NCBI GenBank assembly: GCA_026018925.1
Contig: JAKSZU010000008.1
Span: 12,193,626-12,257,625, forward strand
DNA: 64,000 bases
Reading direction: 5' to 3'
Source: Tupaia tana
Lineage: Eukaryota > Chordata > Mammalia > Scandentia > Tupaiidae
In this document: piece after piece, positions 44,228 to 55,848 of the stretch
Layout: each line of letters starts with the position of its first letter
How positions within the stretch are numbered: position 1 is the stretch's first letter
The notes under the pieces: model-generated
The model's database searches: none
What the model saw: the letters and a program-made list of their open reading frames with translations, nothing else
Told to the model about the DNA's origin: nothing
Made by a program: the position numbers and the translations under genes

Positions 44228-44860
44228 CTTGGTCTGTCCTGTTGTAACAAAATACTTTAGACTGGGTCATTTATAAACAACAGAAGTGTATCACTCGTAG
44301 TTATGGAGGCCAAGAAGCTCAAGATAAGGTGTCACTTCCTGGTGAGGGCAGCTTCGCACATGGTGCCTCTGTGTCCTCACAGGGTGGAAAGGCAAACATA
44401 CTCCCTTGGGACCTTTTATAAGGCCACTAATCCCATCCAGGAGGGTGGAGCCCTCATGAGTAATAACCTCCTAAAGGCCCCACCTCTTCACACTGTTGCA
44501 TCAGGGTTTATTTATTTATTTTTTTTTTTGGGGGGGGAGGTTTTTTTTTTTTTTTTTGTTTGTTTTTTTTTTTCTATAGGATGCGTGCGCTCACCAGACA
44601 GAGACAGAGAAACAGAAAGCGAGAAATCACCCACAGGGGGGATGGCCAATCCCTTCTCCTCCATTCTCCTCTCGGGATCTTGGGCACGCACGCACACGCG
44701 CCTGGCGTGAGTTTAAGCCATCGGGTCCAGGGCGCGAACCGCAGTCGACTACGTGGGAGTCCAGCGACATAGCCATTACGCCAACTGCTGGTCCCAGCAT
44801 CAAGGTTTAGAGTATTAACTTAATTGGGGTGGGATTGGGGCAGATATTCAGACCAGTAAG
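44228..44860 (-). mobile_element. ERVL-MaLR solo LTR split by SINE-A
   Basis: Antisense MaLR LTR: ggtctgtcctgttgtaac, gggtcatttataaacaac, tataaggccactaatccc, taaaggccccacctcttc. It resumes after the SINE with gcagatattcagacc. No internal viral sequence. Confidence 0.8.
44511..44796 (-). mobile_element. SINE-A nested in the LTR
   Basis: Antisense SINE-A with expanded T and G runs at the tail side (44519-44573). gcatcagggttta (44498-44510) and gcatcaaggttta (44797-44809) are the TSD with one mismatch. Confidence 0.95.
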
Positions 44861-44879
44861 GAGGATAGGAGTATGTAAA

Positions 44880-45115
44880 GAAGTTGTTGTTGAAAGAGAG
44901 CACATATATTCCCCAGAGAAAGGCAGAGACAGTGGGAGAGGAGAAAGTATCCCCACAGGAATGGTCACGCCACGTTCCCTTCTCTGTCTCTCCCTGTTTT
45001 TGGAATTTGGGGAATGCATGCACTTGGTGTGTTTCTCAAGGTCCTTTCTGGGACTTGAACCACATGGTCGGCCATGTGGGATCCAGCTGCCTTAACCACC
45101 GCAACACAGAGCCAC
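44880..45115 (-). mobile_element. SINE-D
   Basis: Antisense SINE-D: agagagcacatatattccc, aatttggggaatgcatgc, ggacttgaaccacatgg, gggatccagctgcc. The head side ends gccaccc. Confidence 0.75.
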
Positions 45116-45119
45116 CCTA

Positions 45120-45425
45120 CAAACTTCTTCCTGTGACAGAAGACCCAGCACTTCAGATAAGTTGGTTCTCATTGGCAAGGTTTGGGGAAATTGGTTTAGG
45201 TGTATTATTTGCCTGTTCACGTGGGCCTTTACCGTCTTCCTGCTGCAGTTTGCAGTTTCCACAGGATGTAGCCAGAGCCCTCTGGGGGCTTTAGTTCTCC
45301 CCTCTGACCCGCCCATAGACCTTCAGGTTGTGTCACGCCCGGGCCAGGCTGTGGAAGGTGGGTTGGTGGTGGCTGCGCTTCCTCTGGTCCTTTGGTTCTC
45401 GCTGTGCCTGGCACCCTGCTCGGAG
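45120..45425. other. Unassigned non-coding sequence
   Basis: No gene or repeat recognised. Confidence 0.4.
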
Positions 45426-45429
45426 TTTT

Positions 45430-45600
45430 GTGCGCAGCACCTCATTTTACGTTCTCAGCCCTCTGCTAAGGTTGATTATGACCATCACTCTTTCACTATC
45501 AGGATTACCAAACTCGGGTTTCAGGAAATATCCTGCAGCCAGTAAGTGCAGAGGCCAGAGACAAGCCAAGGCCCTGTGACTTCAGCTTCGTACCTGCAGT
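45430..45600 (-). mobile_element. MIR SINE fragment
   Basis: Antisense MIR: cctcattttacgttctc, then cagccagtaagtgcagagg. Confidence 0.5.
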
Positions 45601-45859
45601 CAGCATGTGCACTGCGACTGCACGGCGGGCAAACGAACTCACTTCCAGGCTTGTTCCCTGACTCAGTGTCTCTAAGGGCACCTTCCGTGAGGGCGCGCGA
45701 TTCTAACGGGAGTGAGGACGTGAGGACGGGCACATGACCAGAGCCTGCATAACGAAGGGAGGCCGACTGTGCTGGCACGTAAATATTGTGTCTTTATCTC
45801 AAACACTCTGCTGTCTTTGGAGATTGCTTTAGGGTAGCCTCTCTATGTGTCACTTTCTT

Positions 45860-46072
45860 CAACTTTATTTCATCCACAAGAGAGAGGAAGAGAGACAGCA
45901 CCCCCGACAGGATCTCACTGCAGCAGTCCACCCCAGCCGCCACCAGCCCTGGATGATGGGCCCTCATGTGCTCGGAGCATTCAGGAACTCAGGATGCAAA
46001 CCCAGAATCTTCCCTGTGGGTCAGCCTTACAGAGCAGAGTGTTTTACATTGCACCACCACCCCAGTCCTTAC
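45860..46072 (-). mobile_element. SINE-C, first of a serial pair
   Basis: Antisense SINE-C: tttatttcatccacaagag tail side, gcacccccgacaggatctc, gcaaacccagaatc, caccaccaccccagtcc. gtgtcacttt flanks it (45847-45856, 46073-46082). Confidence 0.85.
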
Positions 46073-46085
46073 GTGTCACTTTTTT

Positions 46086-46260
46086 CCATCTCTTTTTTAA
46101 TTTAATTAATTATTATCATCGTTATTATTCCAGTATGACCAGGCTGAGAGAGAAAGAGAGAGGGAAAATGAGAGAGCCAGCCACCAGATGTGGGACTCGG
46201 ACTGTGAATGGCCACGTGGGCATCCAGCGCCTAAACCACCGTGCCACCTGCCAGCTCCAC
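46086..46260 (-). mobile_element. SINE-E, second of a serial pair
   Basis: Antisense short element: TTAA-rich tail, GA linker, agatgtgggactcggac, head side accaccgtgccacctgc. Flanked by gtgtcactttttt (46073-46085) and atgtcacgttttt (46261-46273). Confidence 0.75.
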
Positions 46261-46274
46261 ATGTCACGTTTTTA

Positions 46275-48222
46275 TCTTCCCGTGCTTCGCTGTCTGAGTC
46301 ATCCTGTAAACTGTGTAGTATCGAAGAATACTTGAGAAGGGAGGAAAAAGAGAATAACTCCCCTGAAACCCGCTATCTCCTGGGATGAATTCCAGGCAGG
46401 GAGCTTCAGGAAGTCCCCCTGGTATTTCAACAGGTGGACATGTTTCTATAATTTGTTTTTGTGTTGGAACACAGCTTACAGATGGTTGGATCCCATCCCA
46501 GAACTGGCTGCCCCTCCACTGCAGATAAGGGCAGTGCTCGAGAGAGCTCAAAGGGTGGGACGACCAGCCCCTGTTGTTGGGGTTTTGATGTATTACCCAA
46601 GAGCTGTGCTATAAAGGTTCCTGCATTTTAAGTACAGGTCTCTGGGATTCTAGAAATTTGCAAGATGCGGCTAGCAGAATGGAATAATCCAGTTAGAACT
46701 AAGGCTGGCATAGTAGGTGAAAGTTACTGAAAACCCTCGAGACGTAGCTGGAATTTGAACCTCTGAGGTCTGTGTCCTCGCCTGTGCAGGTTAGTGAGGC
46801 TGATGCCCCCGTGAGAAGCCCTGACTTTGGAGGTGTTGCGTGTGAAGCTACTTCAGGGGCATGGGAGAAACGGGCTTCTCCCCCATTGCCCTGGGCCCAC
46901 TCATCATTGAGTATTTGAGTTCTGTGAAGACACGAGGGTGAATAACACATTGTGACGGCCTCTTGCAGCTTGCATCCGTTCCACTGCAGGAGACAGACAA
47001 TAAGTGGAGATTGGTCAGGGGTACGTTTGTGCAGGAACGTCGGCCTTGTGCCCGGTGGGCAGCGAGCAGAGTCCAGGAGCTGTGTGGTTGCTATCTGAGC
47101 AGGGACGCCAGAGGCCGGTGGAGCTCCTTTGACCATGTCCATGCACCACAAGTGCATCGTAAATTGCCTCCCTGATAGAACAGCGTAATAACGCCTTGGA
47201 TGTCTTCTCACATGGGTCTGCGAGGCCTGGTGGAGTTCTTCAAAGAGAGCAAGAATATTTTGGGTTTTGTCAACGTTCATTTCCCAGACTGCAGGCATCC
47301 ATTGTGACAGGGCAGGAGAGCCAGACGTGCTGCATACTTAGTGTAGTAGAACCACGTCTCCTCTGTTGTGAAAATGGCCATTTTTGTAGAGCAGTGTCCT
47401 TCTTTTCATCTTTTACCTTGTTTTCTGATAGATGTAGAATCAGTTTATTTCCCGATGTTCCACATTTCTGCCGTCTGCCTCTGTAGTGTTCCCATGCACA
47501 CCCCTTTGCTGGGGCTCTCTTCCCAGGGTGGTTGCTGGGCCGTGCTCTCAGGGTGTCCAGCAGCTACATCCCATCACTTGTCAACAGAAGGCAGCACCTC
47601 CTTTGGATGCTCCTCTGGGTGAGACCCCTTTTTTCCTGGAACTCACATCTTTTTTTTCTTTCTAGGTTTATTCTCTCGCCTTACCAAAGCGTATCCCCTC
47701 GAAACATCCTAAGTCAAATTGCCTGGGAGGTATGTACTTGAGTCCCTGCAGGTCTACAAGTGTCTTTATTCCAGCCTTGTGCTTGAAGGAGGATTGTAGG
47801 TTAATAATTATTTTCCCTCAGGAAAAAAAAAAAAAAAAAAGTTCCCTCGATTTGGAAGACATCAGGTCCTGCCCTTAAGTACAACGCTGTTTAGATTCTG
47901 GTATGTGCCCTGTTTTTCTCCCTCTAGAAGCTTTTTAAGATCTTTGCTTTGTCCCTGATGTTTTGAAATTTCACAGTGACCTGCCTTCCTGGAGATTTTT
48001 GTCTCTGTCTTTGGTCTTTAGACAAACTTTCTGGCTTTAGATAGCTAAATCCTTCCTGAAGTGTAACTAAGTTTTTGGTATTATTTCTTAAATGATTTCT
48101 TCTCTTCAATATCCTTTGCTCTCTGCCTAGATTTCTTTATTACACAAATACTGGACCTGTTGGAAGATCTTTTAAATTTTATCATTTTTTCTCTATTTTC
48201 CAACTTTTGTCATTTTTTTTTT
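46275..48222. other. Unassigned non-coding sequence
   Basis: Contains the longest open frame in the window (minus strand, 46699-47298, 199 codons). One frame this long is near chance expectation for 64 kb, and I see no domain. An A run lies at 47823-47840. The T-rich part from about 47930 may be an old unrecognised repeat. Confidence 0.4.
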
Positions 48223-48225
48223 TAA

Positions 48226-48456
48226 AGTTTATTATTTCTTTCTTTCTTTCTTTCATGAGCAAGAAAGATACACAGGCCCACCCAGCAGGATCCTCACGCC
48301 GCAATCTATCCCCAGCTCAGCCAGCCCCAGGGCCCTGGGCGGTGTCCAGATGCAGCACCAAAGCCAGTGCCCTTCCTCTGGCAGCAGCTCCCAGAGGGCT
48401 GTGCTACACTCCCCCACCTTCCACCCTGCTCTGTCACTTCACTCTGCCTTCAGGGA
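48226..48456 (-). mobile_element. SINE-C
   Basis: Antisense SINE-C: TTTC run and catgagcaagaaag tail side, cccagctcagccagcccc body. The B-box side is decayed. Confidence 0.7.
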
Positions 48457-48459
48457 AAC

Positions 48460-49228
48460 ATCTTTAACTTTTCTTCAAACCTTCCTGTTGAATATTGTTT
48501 ATTTCAATTATATGTTTAATTTGCAGAGCTTTTGTTTTTACCTATTTTCATGTTTTTATTTTTTTCCCAAAAGCATTGGGTTTTTATTTTAAGACTGCAG
48601 TAGCTTCACTTATTTCCTAGGCCGTTTGAAGTCGCTTCAAATGTCCTTTGAATATCCAGGTCCTTTGAATCCTCCAGGTCTCTCTTCTGTTTGATTATTC
48701 AGGTTTCCAACTTTCATGTTAGAGGATTGGCTGTCCATTAACACTTAAAAGGGAGTCCCTAAGAGTGGGAGTGGGGTCTCGGTGTGTGAAAAGGGGCGTA
48801 GTTGATGGCAGAGTGCACTCCTTGATACTGTATGCTGACCAACTTTCTCAAATTGGAGCCCTTAACTTCAGTGAGTGTCCCTCAGATCATATCTGTCCAG
48901 GGCTGATCAATTTCTTCAAAGGGAAAATAGCTCTTTCCTGGAAGGAGTCCTGTGTCCTGCTCCTGGCCTTGGGAGAGCTCAGCAGAGGGGAGAGCTGGTC
49001 TCTTCCTGTCACCCATCTTCCTGCTGTCAGCCCACTGTTGTCCTCCTGTGAGCCCCCAGGGGCTGGCACAGGTGGCACAGGGGACCCGCCTCCCTTCCGG
49101 TTAGGGCAGAGGACCTCAGGGACCCCACAGTGCTGTGTTTGGAGTTTCAGATACTCCGTGTTTCAGTACTCTGGGTCTTGGTGCCCCAGTGTCTTGCCTC
49201 TTTGAGGGGATGATGCCAGGCAAGGGTA
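48460..49228. other. Unassigned non-coding sequence
   Basis: No gene or repeat recognised. Confidence 0.4.
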
Positions 49229-49229
49229 C

Positions 49230-49360
49230 AAGAGGATTTCAAAGAGTTCATGGAAAAAGGAATTAGCGAATGAGTCTGTTCTGGTGCAAAGGAAAGGAAA
49301 TTGAGATTCATGCGTAGTTTGTCCACAGTACACATGTTCTGTGAGCGTTTTGATGATCCC
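49230..49360. mobile_element. Possible mariner-type MITE
   Basis: Left aggatttcaaagagttcatg and right ctgtgagcgttttgatgatc are inverted relatives about 130 bp apart. Same style as the element at 2706-2827. Confidence 0.4.
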
Positions 49361-49980
49361 ACATGCTTGCTTTTTACTGGAACCTTCTTCAGCCAGACTC
49401 CAACGTCCACTGTCTTCTACGCTAGTTATGACTCATCGATCCACTTTGTATGTCTCTTACTCTTTTTGCCCTTACTGTTATTTTTTTCTCATTTTAGCAG
49501 GGTTTGGGGAATGAAAAGAGAGACTCAAAAAAGTCAAGCTACCATTTTGAATGAAAGGTAGCATTCAGAGTTTTCAAAATCACTTTCTTTATTCAAATTA
49601 TAGCAATCAAGCTTCTTAGTTAATATTCTATATATGATGCTCGTTTTTAGACCCCATTGTGCAGAAATGCTAAATTGTATAGTATATGAGCATGATTGGT
49701 AAATGTCTTATACATGGATAGCAATTATAAATTACTCGATTGATCATGACTGTTGCTTTATAGATATTAATTGAGATAGAACTCGTCAGCTGTGTCAGAC
49801 TTGTTTCCATAGCTGTCCTGAATGTAGATTCTGAGATACAGTTTCTTGCCATAGATTTTTCTTTGGTAGACAGAATAAAAGCCGATTTCTAAGTTAATTA
49901 AGAGTATTTGCAACAGGGATTCACTGTTGTTCTATTTATACAGAAATTGTGTTTTTCTGATTCTTCACAAATGAGGAGGA
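49361..49980. other. AT-rich unassigned sequence
   Basis: No gene or repeat recognised. Confidence 0.45.
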
Positions 49981-49982
49981 TA

Positions 49983-50241
49983 ACCAGCAGTTAGCGTAAT
50001 GGCTACGTCGTTGGACTCCCACGTAGTCGACCGCGGTTCACGTCCCGGACCCGGTGGCTTAAACTCACGCCAGGCGCGTGTGCGTGCGTGCCCAAGATCC
50101 CGAGAGGAGAATGAAAGAGAAGGGATTGCGGCGTGACCATCCCCCCTGGGGGGTGATTTCTCGCTTTCTGTCTCTATGTCTCTCTCTGTCTGTCTGGCGA
50201 GCGCACGTGCCCTATATCGAAAACCTCTCAAAAAAAAAAAA
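49983..50241 (+). mobile_element. SINE-A, CpG-rich
   Basis: Sense young copy (accagcagttagcgtaatgg head, ggttcacgtcccggac, gcgcgtgtgcgtgcgtgcc). A short A tail follows; no clear TSD. Confidence 0.95.
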
Positions 50242-50519
50242 GATACCCGTATTGGAAAAAAGTCTTTTAATTTCATACCTCTGCTAATCAGCTTTTACCT
50301 TTTCTCCCTTTTATCTATTCAGTTCTTATTTGGGGGCCCTGGGTATTGAATGAGGATGTCAACTCAGTGACAGAAGCAGTGGGGCAGACTGGGTTCCCCA
50401 GCTAATGAGGACTGGTCTCTATGTTTTGATTACAGGCCACACGTGCTGGCAGAACCTTCAGTACTGAAATAATGGGGTTTCAATCATCCTACAGGAAATG
50501 AATTGGACTAGATGGACCT

Positions 50520-50704
50520 CTTCGTTTTTCAGTGTATTGCCTCCACGGGTGAAAAAGACAGAGACAGCACCCCAGGGGAGAGAGACAGAGACAGCACCCC
50601 ACAGAGCTCGTGTGCAACTCAGGGAGGTCTCCAGACATGAACCCAGGACCTCCCCATGGGGTTGGCCTCAGTGAATGTTGCATTTACCACGGCGCCAGTC
50701 TCTG
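50520..50704 (-). mobile_element. SINE-C with local duplication
   Basis: Antisense SINE-C: gtattgcctccacgggtg, gaacccaggacctcccc, cacggcgccagtc. agacagagacagcacccca is duplicated at 50556-50574 and 50583-50601. Confidence 0.75.
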
Positions 50705-51208
50705 GCCTCCAGGTGGACCTCGGAACATCCCCTACGCCTAGGACACTGTGAACACCTCGGCATCTGTGATAGCAAAGCACAGGGGACCATTGCTGAGTGG
50801 AGGTCTAGTGAATCCCTTGGGGTTGCACTGTCTACCAGAATTTATTTTCATCTCAACACCAAAAGAGTCACTGGGCTAGTTAGAAGTAGAGATTGGGATT
50901 CTGTGTAACACGGCACATGGGACTTTCTCACGGGACCTTTTCATTACCTGTGTGTTGCAGCCCTTAAATACCAGAAACGCTGGGATAGCCTGGCCCTAGT
51001 GATGTGTGTGAAGGCAGGTGGAAGATAGGAAGATGCCTCCTAACTTGCCTGGTGCATTTTGAGGTAGCCCATATGGTCAGAAACGTGCCTTGTTTGCTTC
51101 ACTGATGTTACAACAGATTTTCACATTTAAGTGGAACTAAACTTGCAACGCATATGTGGTTTTTAAACCTTTACCAGTGACTTTACACAAGCTTATAAAA
51201 ATGTTTAT
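50705..51208. other. Unassigned non-coding sequence
   Basis: No gene or repeat recognised. Confidence 0.45.
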
Positions 51209-51210
51209 TT

Positions 51211-51435
51211 AGAGCCAGCAGTGGTGGTAGAGTGGGTAAGATGCACTTTGATGCTGGTCCCACATGGGCAGCTCCTGAGTTCGCATCCCGAGGCCTTCCT
51301 GTACACATTAGATGCGGGTACATGTGCCTGATTCAAGCCGCTGAGGCTGAGGATGGATCACAGCGCGGGACCCTGGTGGGGTGCCTGTGTCTCTCTCTCC
51401 CTTTCTTTCTCTCATGGATGGAATAAATAAACTTT
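51211..51435 (+). mobile_element. SINE-C
   Basis: Sense SINE-C: agccagcagtggtggtagag head, gagttcgcatcccgag B-box-like, gctgaggctgaggatgg body, tcatggatggaataaataaa tail. Confidence 0.85.
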
Positions 51436-51744
51436 TAGAAACTGGCCACTTAAAATACAGAATTAATGAAGAAGGCATAGGAGATGTCAAATATGATATC
51501 GCTGACTGTTGTTCTTATAAGTAGATTACACAGATACTGGGGAGTTTAAAAAGAAACATCATTTCTTTTAACTTTAGAAGACCTAGAAGTTCTACAAAAA
51601 TCATTTTTCTTTGGTGCAGATTTTTTTTTATCTGTTATCAAAATGCAACTTTTAAAACACTTTCATTGTAAGTAAGAAATCTTTGAAATCTGGAATTGTT
51701 CTGTTTGGGTTGCGTGGAGTTTTTGTTGATTTCTGTCTTTATTC

Positions 51745-51992
51745 CTAATAGAGTGTGCATGCATACGTAAGAGTATGCAGGGGTCAGGCAGACAGGGAGG
51801 CACGCGCCCTCTGCAGTGTCCAGTCATGCCGCCCCCCCTTTTTCCACTCTGCAAGCACACTGGATCTTGGGCGCTTGGGCGCATGCCCTGTGTGTTTCAG
51901 GTTGGACAAGTCAGGGATTCAAATCACGGTGGCCATGTGCCATCTGCTTTTTCTTGAGTAGCACATTGCCACTGTGCTATAGAGGCAGCCCT
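51745..51992 (-). mobile_element. Diverged SINE-C-like element
   Basis: Antisense element with agtgtgcatgcatacg, ggattcaaatcacggtgg, and head-like cattgccactgtgc. It resembles the element at 28570-28795. Assignment weak. Confidence 0.5.
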
Positions 51993-51994
51993 GG

Positions 51995-52458
51995 AATTTT
52001 TGCATGAAAATATTATTGAGAAACTGTTTCAAAGAATACTGTGACTATACTGAGTTTCTTTTGCTTCTAATCTATCCTCTCATACACTTTATATGACAGT
52101 GCCCTGTTGCCTCAATGCTATTTGAATAATATATTCCAATTCATGTCACATTCTGAACCATAGTAAGGGAACCTTTTCCAGAAAAGGTTTTAGTTTAGAA
52201 CTTTGGAGCATTTTAGGAAACATCGTTTTACTTTTCTGATTTTTGAGGCCAAAGTTTGAGCCTAGGTTGCTTTCTTATTAGAATATGGGAAGTGCAAATG
52301 CCTATTTCTCCACTTAAGATGTTTAGTTAAAACTGGAGAAATGTGAAAACCTGTTTCTCCATGTAGAATGTTTTGACAAACATGTTGATTTCTGTTGTTA
52401 TTTTTCAAAATCATAATTATTTAGTTAGGAAGCAGATTGTGTGGGGGGTTTCCCCCTA
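51995..52458. other. Unassigned AT-rich sequence
   Basis: A local near-duplication, tttctccacttaagatgttt then tttctccatgtagaatgttt, at about 52304 and 52353. No gene recognised. Confidence 0.45.
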
Positions 52459-53659
52459 GGCTTTTCTTTTAAGTTTTTATTTTGAAAGACTAGATTCACA
52501 GGAAGTTACAAAGAAAGCTGAGCAGACCCATGTGCCGTCACCCAGTACCCCTGCCCCCGTGGTTATATCCTGTCTAATTATGGAACAGTGTTGAAGCCAG
52601 GAGCTTGACATGGGTACGATGTGTGTGTAGGGTTCTATGTCATGTGATCACATGTGTAGAGTCATGTACCAGCAGCACCACCACACCCAGGGTCCTATCC
52701 CGTATCATGTAGCTCTCCCTGCGCTAGCCTCTCCAGGCAGACTCAGGACCTTATCCCCTGACAAACACTTGTCTTTTCTCCCTCTCTCTAATTTTATCAC
52801 TTCAAAAATGTCACACATAAGTGGAATCATGCAGTGTGTGACTTTGGATTGGCTTTCCCATGCAGCTGGTATCCTGGAGATCCATACCAGTTGTTGCAGG
52901 CGTCAATAGTTCATGCCTTTTCATTGCTCAGTGTCTTTCCACAGTTATGGATATACCACAGTTGATGTAGCCATTCGCCTATTCGGGAACATTTTGGTTT
53001 TTCCTAAGTTTGGACTGTTAGAAATAAAGCTGTCATGAACAAGTGTATACACATTTTGTGCGAATGTCATTTTCATTTCTCTGTAGCAAATGCCCAGAGA
53101 TGCAATTGCAAGGTTCTGTGATAAGTTTGTATTTAGTGTTGTTTTCAAGAAACTGCCAAAAAACTGCTTCACAGAGTGGTTGCACTATATTACCTTCCCC
53201 CTGTCATTGCATACCATAATCCAGTTGAACTGCACCCTCGTGAGCATTTATTTGGTGGTATCACTATTTTGATCTTAGTTGCTCTAACAAGTGGGTACTG
53301 ATAGTTCGTTGATGGCTCTTGATAGCTCTTCATGGCAAGTGATGTTAAACATATTTTCATGTGTTTATTTGCCTTTCATATGTCCTCTGTTGAAATGTCT
53401 CTTTGTGTCTTTTGACCATCTCTAAATGGATTGTTTGGTTTTTTTTAAAGCTGAGTTTTGGAGTTCTCAGTATACTCCAGATTTGGGTTCTTCCTCAGAT
53501 ACATACCCTGCAGTGTTTGTTCTCCAGTCTGCTGCTCGTCTTCCATCTGTGTGACAGTATCTTTCACAGAGAAAAAAGCTATTTTAGTTGCAGTGTCATA
53601 TTTATCAACATTTTCTTCTATCCATTGTGCTTTTGCTGTCATATTTAAGAACCATTTTT

Positions 53660-53806
53660 TAAAAATTTGTTGTAGGGCATGTGCACTCATGAGAAAGACG
53701 GAGAGAGAGGAAGAAAGTGAGAAAGCAACCCACCAGGTCTGGCACTTGAACCATGACCGGCCATGTGGAAGTCCACTGCCCCAAACACCATGCCACCTGC
53801 TGGCCT
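53660..53806 (-). mobile_element. SINE-E nested in L1
   Basis: Antisense short element: ttgttgtagggcatgtgc, GA linker, ggcacttgaaccatgacc, caccatgccacctgctgg. gaaccattt flanks it (53649-53657, 53810-53818). Confidence 0.85.
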
Positions 53807-53823
53807 CAGGAACCATTTATTGA

Positions 53824-54077
53824 GGGGCCAGCAGGTGTTGTAGTGGGTAAGGCACTGGACTCCCACGTGGCCGATTGTGGTTCAAGTTCTAGACCTGACA
53901 GCTTGAAAATCACTCTGGGCACATGTGCATACGTGCCCAAAATCCCAGGAGGAGAATGAAGGAGAAGGAATTTTCACACAGCCATCCCTCCTGCGGTGAT
54001 TTCTCACTTTCTCTCTCACTGTCTCTCTCCTTTCTGGCAAGCACACATGCACTATAGCCAAAACTTACCAAAAAAAA
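53824..54077 (+). mobile_element. SINE-B nested in L1
   Basis: Sense SINE-B: ggggccagcaggtgttgtag head, ggttcaagttctagacc, 3' gcactatagccaaaac. atttattgag (left) and ttttatcgag (right) are a decayed TSD. It lies next to the SINE-E. Confidence 0.85.
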
Positions 54078-54832
54078 TATTTTATCGAGTCCTAGGTCCT
54101 GAAGATTTTCTCCTGTGTTCTCTCTTAAAGATTCCATAGCTTTATTCATTTGTGATCTTTCCTGAGTTAATTTTTGTATAAGATATGAGATACAGAGTAT
54201 AAGGTCATGGTTCATATTTTACCCATGGCTATCCAATTGCTTCAGCACCATTTGTAGAAAACTCTATTCTCCCTCTGTTAAATTGCACCTTTGTCAAAAG
54301 TAAGTTGGTTTCACTTGTGTGGGGCTATTTCTGGGTTCTCTATTGTGTTCCATTGATCTATACTTCCACAAGACCACGTCCTTGATTACTGTAGCTTTAT
54401 AATACCCTTGAAATTGAATAGAGTGATTCTGCCCACTTTATTCTTCCCTTTCAGAGTTGTTTTAGCTACTATAGTTCCTTTGCCTTTCCATATAACTTTT
54501 AAAATAACCTTGTGTATGATCGCAGGTAACTGATGGGAATTTTTCTTGATACTTTTTCTTCTTCTCTTTCTACATTTTTTTAGCCCACTTTTCTCTTACC
54601 TGCTTCTTTGTCTATCTTGTTTGATGTGATTATATACATAGAAAATCTCAAAGGATCTGCTCCCAAAAAAACAAATAAAAAAGCCTAGAGTCAAAAATTG
54701 AGTCCAGCAAAGTCATAACTTATAAGATCAACAAATAAAAGTTGATTGTAGTTCTGTATACTAGCAATGAGTATGTGGAAACTGATATTAAAGATAAGGT
54801 GTCATTTATAATAGCTCAAAAAGTAAAATGTG

Positions 54833-55006
54833 AGGCTAATCCAGTGATTAAGGGAGCCAGATCCCACATGGCTGACCATGGTTTAAGTCCTGGTCCAGGG
54901 GCTTGAAAAACACACTAGGATATTGAGAGTGTGTGCTTGCATGGCCAAAATTCTGACAGGATGGAGAAATAGAGAAGGGAGTGTGGTGTGACCAAACCCT
55001 TGGGAA

Positions 55007-55049
<43 letters not shown>

Positions 55050-55085
55050 GTGTGTCCCATGTCCTCTTGCATTAAAATGAAATGC
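54833..55085 (+). mobile_element. SINE-D nested in L1
   Basis: Sense SINE-D: gaggctaatccagtgattaa head, gatcccacatggctgacc, ggtttaagtcctgg B box, and a TC run at 55009-55039. Confidence 0.85.
55009..55039 (+). repeat. (TC)n microsatellite
   Basis: About 15 TC units inside the SINE-D. Confidence 0.9.
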
Positions 55086-55444
55086 ATAAGGGTAAATCTG
55101 ATAAAAATAAATATAGGATTTATATGCTGAAAACTACAAAACACTGATGAAGGAAAAAATCAAAGGTCTAATTAATGGAGAGGCTTAGCCATGTTTATGA
55201 ACTCCACTTAGTAAAGATACAGAGTCTCCCCAGATGCATGAATAGGTTTAATGCAGCACCTCTCGTAATCCCAGGGAGATGTTTTGTAGATACAGATTCT
55301 GTTTTGATGCATTTCTTTTTTACAGGAAAACGTAAAATGTTGTGTGTTTAGATAGATTGACCGCGGAAACGATTCACCAACAATGTCAAGCACTTACAAT
55401 ACTTTCCATAGAACTAATGCTTTTGCTATAAAACTGTAATTCAC

Positions 55445-55680
55445 ACCTTCTGTGTGCCAGCCCCCATGCTAATGCCTTCTGGCCTTTGCCATGTGACCTT
55501 CACAATCACCCTGCAAGGAAGGCAGTTTTTGTCCCATGTAACAGATCGGAACATAAAAGAACATAGAGTTTTTTTGTCCAGGGTCACAGAGGTAGAAGAC
55601 AGGGAGGCAGGAATCAGAGTAGACCAATGGGATTCCAAGGTCCACTGTGCATTTATGCTCCACACCCCTCCCTGTGACCC
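55445..55680 (-). mobile_element. MIR SINE
   Basis: Antisense MIR: tctgtgtgccagccccc, cacaatcaccctgcaagg, gtccagggtcacagaggtag, gcaggaatcagagtag. Nearly full length but diverged. Confidence 0.7.
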
Positions 55681-55848
55681 GTGAGGGGCCTTGGCATCTT
55701 CTTTTGTTTCAACAGAGCTCTCATACCAGATGCTCTCTCAGAGAAGCCTACTTGTTGAAAAATCACTGAGATCCTCACATCACTCTATTCCCTAGTGCCC
55801 TGCAAGTCACTGTTTTGAATATTCAATCTACTATAAGATTCCTGTCTG

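Larger units (their letters stand above)
52461..54525 (-). mobile_element. L1 LINE 3' half (forward part of an inverted element)
   Basis: Minus-strand L1 with its 3' end at 52461-52490 and 3' UTR and late ORF2 to the right (cataagtggaatcatgcagt, caaacttaggaaaaacc and gatcaatggaacac on the minus strand). Split by the SINEs at 53660-53806 and 53824-54077. Frames are broken. Confidence 0.8.
54625..55305 (+). mobile_element. L1 LINE, inverted 5' part
   Basis: Plus-strand L1 ORF2 text (gaaaatctcaaaggatctg, actagcaatgagtatgtgg, atgctgaaaactacaaaac, gtttaatgcagcacc). It is the ORF2 segment just upstream of where the minus-strand part begins, in opposite orientation. Split by the SINE-D. Confidence 0.8.

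Noticed and set aside
46699..47298. A 199-codon minus-strand open frame, the longest in the window
   Set aside because: A frame of this length is near chance expectation for 64 kb in six frames. I see no domain, no splice context and no convincing peptide pattern.
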